Assembly (NCBI GenBank): GCA_028551475.1
Contig: CM052361.1
Span: 20,969,491 to 21,033,490 of the forward strand
Direction of reading: 5' to 3'
DNA length: 64,000 nt
Source of the DNA: Casuarina equisetifolia
Taxonomy: Eukaryota; Streptophyta; Magnoliopsida; Fagales; Casuarinaceae
Part shown: one piece after another, positions 56,170-64,000 of the stretch
Layout: every line of letters begins with the position of its first letter
Position numbering within the stretch: position 1 is the first letter of the stretch
The notes under the pieces: model-generated
Told to the model about the DNA's origin: nothing
The model's input: the letters and a program-made list of their open reading frames with translations, nothing else
The model's database searches: none
Program-made: the position numbers and the translations under genes

Positions 56170-58583
56170 ATGGCAAGAACGACGACACTTCTTCTCTGGG
56201 CTCTCGCCCTCTTCGGAACCCTAGCTCTCATTGAGGTAAACCATTGAAGGCATTCATTACTGCGTTTTTAAGCATCGATTCTTATCCGATCGGATTTTAC
56301 TCTTGAAATGCAAAAGATTTCTCACAATTCTCTTTTCTCTACAATCTTTTAGAGACGTAGGCTTCGATCAGGGTCGATCTGATGAAAACATTTGGAAAAA
56401 AAGTTACTCATCTCGTTTTTGTATTGAATTAAAATATGGTTGATGTTGCAGGCCAAAAAGTCGCAGGAAGGTTTGAAGGAAATAACTCATAAAGTTTACT
56501 TCGATGTTGAGATTGATGGAAAGCCAGCTGGTATGCTCTAAATACTGTGTAGCGTTTTTTTCTTAAAGATATCCATATTATTTTTCAGATTTGTCCCAGT
56601 CTTTCCACGCCCGTTTCATTTCTTGATCTTGTTCAGTTCGGGCTTTGCTGTTTTTATTTGATAGAATTTGTTTGCTGAGATGTGGGATCGGATAATATAT
56701 GACATTGAATGGCTCAGATTTTGTCAACAATCAGAGAACTAGTAACTACAATGAATGGAGGAAAAATCCTTGGGAGGTGGAAAGGACTGACCGTAAAAAT
56801 CGAACTATTTAGTAATTAAAAACCTTTAAATTGTCTTTTCATATCGACATCTCTTTTTGCACTAAAATCTGTATTTTGGGAACTTACATTTTTACTTGAT
56901 GTTGTGGTAGCATTTTGCCTAGCCATCTTTGGATTCAGTGCTTTGAAAGAATGCATCGTATAGGATAAAAAGTGTTTGGATTTTCTTCTTACTTGTCTAT
57001 CTTTGTGTTTTGTGATCTTCCAGGTCGAGTTGTCATGGGTCTTTATGGGAAGGCAGTTCCTAAAACTGCAGGTACGATGGTGTATATCTAACTGGAAGAC
57101 GCTAGATTAGAGATAGCGATCTTCTCAAACTGTGTACACAATACTACTATTACTTATACACCTACTTTTATTTGCAGAAAACTTCCGAGCACTGTGCACC
57201 GGTGAGTTGGGACCATGACCTCTTTGCCATTTCTTTTTACTTTTTTGTTATTTTGCATTTTATGTTCAGATCAAGTTTCCAACTCTTACAAAATTTTGCC
57301 TAAGCTGGAAATCTTTTCTGTTGTATTCGCATTTTGGGATTTATCATGGCCAATGTCTTAAAACTAGGAATAACTCAATCTTTAAATTCACTTACAGAAG
57401 TGAGTGCATTTGAAGATTGCCGCGCATTTCTCAGATATGATATGAGAAAATATCTATAGGGACACATCTGGCTAGCTAGCTTCCCTACTTAGTACTAAAT
57501 AATACAGTGTCAACCAAACAAAATCGTTGCACTTCTTTTCATTTTAAAATAATTTGAAATAAAGAAATGCCCCACTGCCACCCTTCCATCAAAATATTGA
57601 AAGAGGCATTGTTCATTTACAATAAAAGTAGCAAGTGTTTGGGATGGACCTAGCTCGATGTTAGTCTAATCACAGGAAATGTTCTAAGAAGATAGTCTAT
57701 ACTACTTGTTTTAATCATTTCAGGGGAGAAAGGTGTTGGAAAGAGTGGAAAACCTCTCCACTACAAGGGTAGCACGTTCCATAGAATTATTCCAAGCTTC
57801 ATGATCCAGGGGGGTGATTTTACTCTTGGTGATGGACGAGGTGGAGAATCAATCTATGGAGAGAAGTTCGCTGATGAGAACTTTAAGCTGAAGCATACCG
57901 GACCAGGTTGGACCAGCCTCCTTCTTCCTTCCCATCCCTTACCTAATATTTCTGGAACTAACATCCCACTGTTCTTTTTTCCTGAGTACAGGGCTTCTGT
58001 CTATGGCAAATGCTGGCCCTGACACCAACGGTTCTCAATTCTTCATTACAACTGTCACAACTAGCTGGTAAGTAGATGTGCACCCACAATCGATCACAGA
58101 AAGAAAAGAAATAATCTAATATATGTCTTTTGTTGAAGTTTTCTCATCAATACAGTTGTTTGCTGTTTTCTGTGAGGAGTAGAATTTTTATTTTTATTTA
58201 AAAAAAAAGATTTATACAAGTGCAATGGACATGGATCATATCAGCACCCTAGAGAAATCTTGTACTTAGCCTTGCCACTTTCCTCCTCCTTCCACTGCTC
58301 GCGCGCGCGCGAGAGAGAGAGTGTGTGTGGCTGCTGACACGGGGTGTTTCTAATATCCCATCCCTGATATACGTTGACAAGGTTTTGTTGACACCGTTTT
58401 GATGATCTTTGTGTTTTGGTTCTAACCTTTGGATCAATTTGCAGGTTGGATGGTAGACATGTTGTATTTGGAAAGGTGCTATCTGGAATGGACGTAGTTT
58501 ACAAGATGGAAGCTGAAGGAAAGCAGAGTGGCACACCAAAGAGCAAAGTCGTTATTGCTGACAGTGGTGAACTCCCACTGTAA
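56170..58583 (+). CDS. CYP20-1: Secretory-pathway cyclophilin (peptidyl-prolyl isomerase) CYP20-1
   Basis: Seven exons: 56170-56235, 56452-56530, 57024-57071, 57178-57201, 57724-57906, 57992-58067, 58445-58583; 204 residues, the length I recall for Arabidopsis CYP20-1 (ROC7, AT5G58710). It catalyses cis-trans isomerisation of Xaa-Pro bonds and assists folding. Residues 1-22 form a signal peptide ([20 protein letters not shown]), removed before AKKS; there is no KDEL-type retention signal. The cyclophilin domain is complete: [35 protein letters not shown] with catalytic Arg93, GSQFFITT and [12 protein letters not shown] with Trp159, the cyclosporin-contact residue. It ends in SGELPL. Exon 4 is only 24 bases. 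Its upstream flank is duplicated at 49.2 kb and holds a UPRE-like motif. Confidence 0.96.
58300..58329. repeat. Compound (CG)n(AG)n(TG)n microsatellite in CYP20-1 intron 6
   Basis: CG dinucleotides run directly into AG and then TG dinucleotides, about 30 bp in all. Alternating purine-pyrimidine sequence of this kind is length-variable. It lies in the last intron, about 115 bp before exon 7. Confidence 0.9.
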
Positions 58584-61500
58584 TTGCCCTCTTTAATTTT
58601 CCTCGGACATATCTAGCAATATCATAGTTGACATAATTCCCCGTTTAAGTTCCCGTATGCCAAGTAAACCAGATGAAGGACTAATAGATATTTCATCTTG
58701 AAGTGGCTTTGTTTCTATTTCTTGACTGTTTTTTCCTCTCTCTAGTAGTAATAACTGCGTTTTCCTCTTGTATTTAGTAGGAATTGCTCGTTTCCTCTCC
58801 GAGGAGAAAACAGGGTTTTTGCACCATCTTCTCTTCGTGGACCCCATGGCCCACCTTACAGGATAAGTTCCAAAAAAGTATAGGACCTTTTACCACTGTC
58901 TTTCCTGAGGTTGTTTGAGGCTTAAACTAAACCATAGCGCATGCCCCCAATAATTTCTTTGAGGCAACTGGGTGCTCTGAAAGGGGTACCCAAGCTCAAA
59001 TCGTACCATCCTTAAAGTCTTCGTGTTGCAATGCCTAGTGTGGCCGATTCCTTAGAGACAGTTAATCAGTCTATCGTTGATTTTAGGCATGCAGAGATCA
59101 CTTAAAAGTGTCGCAAATCCTTTAAGTGGCTGTCATCAGAATTTTATTGGCATCATTTGCGTGGGGTGGGAAACTTCTGCATTCAAAATGAAGCATTAAG
59201 GCAAAAGGTGTTCTACGAAGTGACTATTTTTGTGGAAGTTGCGAAAGGAGTCATTCCGTGATGCATAAATTTATGCCAATCAACAACCCGACTGCTATTA
59301 CCCCTGAATCAGCAAAGTGGCAAACAAATATGCCCACGGAAAGAAACCGAGGATGGGCATCCAGGGCATGTTTAAACTGCCACTCAAAGAGTGGCAGAAA
59401 TTATTGCCATATGTCTGCTGCTCATAATACCAGAGGAAATCGAATTGAAAGCAATAAACGAACAATACGGAAGGCAAGACAAAATAACCTATCTGACAGC
59501 CAGAGCCGCCTTAAAAATCTGAACTAGTAAGACGGTGGAAAAATGTCCAATGAAAATATGAATTAACTTTTTGGTCCAAATATCAAGTTGGAAGCCAGCC
59601 CAAAGCTACGTCAAACACTACCACTCAGTGAATGAAAGATAAGGTAGATGACTTGACAAGCGAAAGGTCTAAGCCAACCAAGAAATTGACAATAGCGACC
59701 ACAAGGTCCACTTCTCGGGCCGGTGCAACCAAAATACAAAAATGGTAGTTTTCAAGGCTTCCACAGGTAAAAACACTTACTCTCCAACGAATAAAACAGC
59801 TTGCTGCCAAATCACTGGGAACCAAAAGCACCCTAACTTCAGAAATTAATCACTAACAGATTACAAGTTTTAGCTTAACTTCATAGTCGTAAACATCTAG
59901 ACCAATATTACCAATGGTGGCTGGAAGAACACATTACCTTTCAAGAGAACTATATCCTTGAAACAAAATAGAAAAACAATAGAATATCTTCTAAAGGATT
60001 TTAGACTATCTATCGCTTTATATTGAAATCATAACAAGGATGACCAAACACTATCAAAATACAGAATCGGAGTCCATTGCAATACCATATTCACATTTTT
60101 TGAACATCAGAACAAAATTGAACAGTCTAAACACTAGACAAAAATTATGTCATGAATTTCCCATGACGAAGAAACTAGAATCACTTCTAGCTAAATTAAA
60201 GACTTCTCAAACCGCTAGGTTGTTCATGGTAAAGTTATAAAGAATTCCCAACTTAAGGAAGTGGGAAGAACTAGAGAAAGAAGAATTTCAATATAAGAAT
60301 GGAAGTGGGCTACAAGCACATAAGATCTATTTATATCTCCTTATGGACCTTTGAATACACAAAGCCCATCAGAAAAGGAAAATCCTACCAATAATCTTAC
60401 AATATACATTCTCAAAGAAATGTCAAACAAAACCTTGTATCCTAAAGACTTCACTTGTCCTCTTATTCGTAATCCATTGCTTCCATGAATGCCCCATCTG
60501 CTTCACTGCATTGACAAACTCACTAAAACTGAACTTTCAACTAACACCGGCTGCTCTATCAATAACCACGAATAATGAATGATGTACATTTATCACCAAT
60601 AGAACCAACAAACTAAATTCCTGCAACATAATTATTTATGTAAAGTCAAGCCATCCCGACCTACAAAAATTGCCACAGTTCACACCACCTTTCAGATGCG
60701 ACATGTATTTACAAATAATATTTGAATTGAAAATTTCACCGGAAGAACTCTGTATCCGGACCTGGTACAGCCAGAAAAGACGTTTCTGAACTATGTTTCT
60801 AACCTATGCCAAAGCAAGGTAAACCCACATATGTCATTTCAATATAAGGAAGCAACTGAAGTACACAAAGCCATGCTAAAAGGTAGAAAATTTGAGCAGA
60901 TACAGCACTATATCTGCCACTTAACTCCTAGAATGCCTATGCCTCGTAAGGTTGAGATATGATTAAAAAGCAGTGCAGCTGTTTAAAACAAGCTAGAGAT
61001 GATTGATTTATAAACTAGCTGACAATAGCTACTTTCCTAATCCCATTTACTGAGTCGATATCAAGAACTTTATATTGGCAATAGTTCTAGCCTCCTTCCC
61101 CTGTAAGAACGAGGTGAAGAATGAGGTCCTGATCGAAGAATGATTTTAAGTACTTGTGAACATTACCAATAACAAAATGCTCTTAGTTCACTATATTAGA
61201 GCAAAGATTAAGCACTCACTAAAAAGTTAATAACTTATTCGTACAAGGCAGAGCAGTTTCATCACAATATCCTTCATCATTGTTTTCAACTCCAGAGCCA
61301 GAAGTCTCTCTCGTATAGCGCATTTGGCTAAAATAAATAAATCCTTTCATGCTAAAATAATTTCATAAGTTCTTCAACATACATGGAAAGTGAAAGTTTT
61401 CAAAGATATCTGGAGCATATATGATAGCAAATGTTAAATTTCCCATCCAACAGTATTCGCTAAATCTCTAGCCGGGCATCATAAGTGTCTATATAGAGAA

Positions 61501-61915
61501 TTTAGGAGCTACCTATGCAGAAGATTAATCAATAATTTTAGCACCGACAACCAAAAATTCGAAAGCATAGACCACAAAGGAATTGCAAATTCTGGAACAC
61601 AGGTACCTCAACCCGTCTGCGGGCGCGGATAAGCGCAGATAACCAGTCCCGCAGTCTTCATCCTCACAAAACAGAAAAACATAACAAATACCGAATCAAC
61701 CACAGTTCTACGGTTACCTCCACCATCTATAACATTACCGCAATGAGACACGGGCTACAAAACACCAAATTTGTATCCTAACACTCACGGACTGACACGG
61801 TTAACCAAACACCTAAAGGCGAAAGGATCCAATCCGCAGTACTTATTCATTTATCACAACCACAAACAGAGAGATAAAGTTGAAATTGAAATTACTGAGA
61901 TTCCGATCATTCGCT
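58584..61915. other. Convergent intergenic region between CYP20-1 and ELF4-like genes
   Basis: About 3.3 kb between gene 3' ends. Both 3' UTRs must lie at its edges. ORFs (for example 59258-59527 and 60040-60240) are Asn/Lys/Ser-rich with no recognised domain. No transposon ends, RNA genes or strong repeats were seen. Confidence 0.6.
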
Positions 61916-62311
61916 TCACGAGGCTTTCTTGGGTGCCGCGTTGACGCCATCGTTCTTCGGCGCCTCGATCGACCGGCGCCCGTGTACAATGTTGGAAAAG
62001 TTGGCCGATAGATCGGAGTAGATAGAGAGGACCTTGGAGATGTTTCCGTTGATCTCGCGGATCAGATTAACGTTTCTGGTGAGATTGTCCGGGATCCTCG
62101 ACTGGTGGTTCTCGTTCACCTGATTGATCAACGTACGGTTCTGATCCAGCACCGCCTGGACTTGCCGGAAGCTCTGGCTCAGCGTTTCCCAGGCCTCGTC
62201 GTCGCACACCTCCTCTTCCGCCTCCGCATCCTCTTCCTCCTTATCGTTCTCTTCAGAGCGCTTTTTCTTGTTGCTGCGGCTCTGAGGTTTTGTTACGGCG
62301 GCATCGTCCAT
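61916..62311 (-). CDS. ELF4: EARLY FLOWERING 4 family protein
   Basis: Intronless, 131 residues. The DUF1313/ELF4 domain (about residues 36-102) is an alpha-helical coiled coil: DDEAWETLSQSFRQVQAVLD, NRTLINQVNENHQSRIPDNL, NVNLIREINGNISKVLSIYS, DLSANF. The N-terminus holds a basic stretch (RSNKKKRSEE) usable as a nuclear signal, then an acidic Glu run. Family knowledge: ELF4 joins ELF3 and LUX in the evening complex, which represses clock and growth genes at dusk; the ELF4-like proteins (EFL1-4) share the domain. ELF4 versus ELF4-L1 is not resolved: the neighbourhood with SMXL7 recalls ELF4-L1. The ATG at 62311 is the first in frame; a TTG six codons upstream extends the open frame only. The short Ala/Lys-rich tail is variable in the family. 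Confidence 0.92.
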   Translation of the reverse strand: MDDAAVTKPQSRSNKKKRSEENDKEEEDAEAEEEVCDDEAWETLSQSFRQVQAVLDQNRTLINQVNENHQSRIPDNLTRNVNLIREINGNISKVLSIYSDLSANFSNIVHGRRSIEAPKNDGVNAAPKKAS

Positions 62312-62490
62312 GGTCGTCAACTCCACCAATTGCTACGATTAAGCCTCGTCGTACATGTAAGTAGATCTACTGGAATGCATACGCCTGCCTATGGAAGAGA
62401 AACTGTGTCTGTCTGGGTATTAGGCTCTCTCCCCCTCCTTGTCTCTCGCTCTTTGTGGCCTTAGCAGAAAAAATGAAAGTGTTGGGGGGC

Positions 62491-62496
62491 TTTATA
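62491..62496 (-). promoter_or_regulatory. ELF4: TATA box candidate for ELF4
   Basis: On the minus strand GATATAAAG gives TATAAA, about 180 bp upstream of the ATG, followed by a GC-rich CCCCCC run. The spacing allows a 5' UTR of about 150 bp. No other TATA-like box is closer. Confidence 0.5.
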
Positions 62497-62714
62497 TCTT
62501 CTGGTATGAGAGAGAGAAATGGAAATTGACCAACCGCCTCAAAATGGTGGTCTATGTTTTTAATGTTTTGGTTCCGCGAGCTGACTGTGAAGAAAGTCGG
62601 TGAACGCCGACTCAGGATCTTAGGATTGGTTGTTGCCTTTTATTTCTAGGGTTAGTGATTGAGGCTGTGATTTTTCTTGGTCACGGGTGTCGCGCATTTT
62701 GTTTAAATCTTAGG

Positions 62715-62794
62715 GATATTTTGACGCGCAGTTGGCCATTAGCCGATATTGGAAAAGGCATTGGATAAGATAGAATATTGGAAAATAAATATCT
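62715..62794 (-). promoter_or_regulatory. ELF4: Two evening-element-like motifs upstream of ELF4
   Basis: AAAATATCC (reverse strand, 62714-62722) matches the evening element AAAATATCT in 8 of 9 positions. TAAATATCT on the plus strand (62786-62794) also matches 8 of 9. A GACGCGC next to the first resembles the FHY3/FAR1 site CACGCGC, and a TACGTGG follows the second. Arabidopsis ELF4 is known to be controlled through these motif classes. Neither match is perfect. Confidence 0.35.
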
Positions 62795-63126
62795 CTCATC
62801 TACGTGGAGGAGTAACATGAGATTCTTATAGGAGAAGTGAGTGTTACGCGCTATCGCCGCGCGTTAAATACTTTTTGAGCGCCTTAGTTTTATATATATT
62901 GTCCTTTTCGGTTTTGAAAAGTCTTTTTTTTTTTCTATTAAATACTTTTTTTATAACCCATAATATACGCTTGGCTTAAGGACTCGCCCCAAAGCATATT
63001 CAAATTTATAAGAGATATAGTCGAAAGAATTTAAACTTAAAGATGTTTATTTTGCAAGATTTCCATTCAAACTCTTCTTACAATCCTAACTACATCTCAA
63101 GGTGCTTCTTTTAAGTACTAAACGCT

Positions 63127-63223
63127 CACTAAAAAATATATAATAGTATTTACAATGATTGATACGAAAAAAGTTCACTAAAAAATGTATAGTAGTATTT
63201 ACTATGATTGATATGAAAAAGAT
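63127..63223. repeat. Tandem duplication, 49-bp unit, two copies
   Basis: Units at 63127-63175 and 63176-63223 share CACTAAAAAAT.TATA.TAG, TATTTAC.ATGATTGATA and GAAAAA. The copies differ at a few positions, so this is a recent local duplication in AT-rich DNA. Confidence 0.9.
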
Positions 63224-64000
63224 TCCCTTAACAAACTAACATCATGTGATTAGTTAAATATTTTTTTTTTTAAAAAAAATATTATTTTTTTATTATTGAA
63301 GATGGTAAATGATTGTTTTTCCTGATAAAAGGATTAACTTCCTTAGTTAAAGGACAACTAGTTCCAATAGGTGACATCTTCTTAGAAACAAATATGGATC
63401 CTATACTTAGAAGAGAGGGCCTCTGGAATAAATTATAATATAAACTATCAAATGTAAAAACAGAATGTCTTTGATATTTATAATTCGACTTGTAACATTG
63501 AGCTTAAAAAAAGTGTTAACAAAATAATCATTTTTCTAGAAAAGTAAACGATAGGATTTTATTGTATAAAAAGATTTAAACTGAGAAGGCCTAATTTCTT
63601 AGTTCCCCCTTTTATAGGGAATCAAATAGAAAGGGGCAGAGTAAAAGTAACAGAAAAGTTGCAATATCGATAATAAAAGGCAATTGTGGGTAGCAGAGGG
63701 GGAAGAGCAAGAAAAGGTAAAGGATTTCGATGAGGTTAAAAAAGTAGCCAACTTAAGTGGAAAAGGCGGCCTTGCGGGAGACGAACATTAGGCGCTTTTG
63801 TGGATCTTTAAAAAAGGAAGTGAGGGAAGTGACATCAGTCACGTGAGTTGGAACCTCCCTTAGAAAGGGGCAGCTCTCCAAGTTTAAACGAAGACCAAAG
63901 CCTAGAGGATTGTATATAGCGTAGGAGCGCTTACAGATTTCCAATGTTTGGAAAGTTTAGGAATTAGAAAATTCCTGAGGCTTAGATGACTGCCATATGG

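Larger units (their letters stand above)
62312..64000. other. ELF4 promoter and AT-rich right edge
   Basis: The first 600 bp upstream of ELF4 include a TATA box and clock-type motifs listed separately. From about 62880 the DNA is AT-rich with a 49-bp tandem duplication (63127-63223). The last 400 bp are more GC-balanced. A minus-strand frame there (63753-63944) has no recognised domain and is not called. Confidence 0.6.

Noticed and set aside
58230-58539. 96-codon minus-strand ORF
   Set aside because: Antisense to CYP20-1 exon 7 and its intron microsatellite.
63753-63944. 63-codon minus-strand frame at the right edge
   Set aside because: Could be an exon of a gene beyond the window, but no family or splice evidence.

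Overview
The window is nuclear genomic DNA of a flowering plant, most likely a eudicot and possibly a woody one. The evidence is many-exon genes with GT-AG introns, plant-only families (SMXL, ELF4, CRINKLY4-related kinase, PLS-class PPR, plant PI-PLC), AT-rich intergenic DNA with decayed retroelements, and no bacterial-style operons. The species cannot be named from the sequence. I rebuilt gene models by hand from splice sites, reading frame and family similarity. All eleven genes close in frame, apart from the SMXL gene, which runs off the left edge.

Layout. 1-2.5 kb (-): N-terminal 604 residues of a D53/SMXL6-7-8 strigolactone-signalling repressor. 2.5-7.7 kb: intergenic, with microsatellites, a tandem 0.35-kb repeat and a small transit-peptide-like ORF. 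7.7-11.3 kb (+): mitochondrial ribosomal protein bS18m, five exons. 12.6-14.9 kb (+): intronless CRINKLY4-related receptor kinase (CCR3/CCR4 type). 17.3-21.1 and 22.4-26.3 kb (-): two tandem phosphoinositide-specific phospholipase C genes with the same nine-exon plan. 29.0-30.8 kb (+): intronless PPR gene. 32.9-33.8 kb (-): intronless PDX1 (vitamin B6 synthase). 35.9-37.5 kb: decayed Ty3/gypsy polyprotein. 39.3-42.9 kb (-): GT90 O-glucosyltransferase-like gene carrying a 343-bp TRIM element with intact target-site duplication in intron 4. 44.2-48.4 kb (-): APD-type membrane RING E3 ligase, ten exons. 48.4-56.2 kb: repeat-rich gap with a NAC pseudogene and a duplicated segment of the cyclophilin upstream region. 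56.2-58.6 kb (+): secretory cyclophilin CYP20-1, seven exons. 61.9-62.3 kb (-): ELF4-family clock gene. 62.3-64 kb: AT-rich gap.

The genes do not form a pathway; they are independent housekeeping, signalling and regulatory loci. Several neighbour pairs match gene neighbourhoods I recall from Arabidopsis (SMXL6 next to bS18m; PDX1 near APD; PLC4/PLC5 next to CYP20-1; SMXL7 near ELF4-L1). This suggests a conserved ancestral block that Arabidopsis has split among chromosomes. I did not find a convincing new biological system. The most informative unusual items are the TRIM insertion, the duplicated cyclophilin upstream sequence with a UPR-like motif, the NAC pseudogene, two SINE-like tRNA-derived insertions, tandem NAGNAG splice acceptors and a 27-base homopolymer in an intron.
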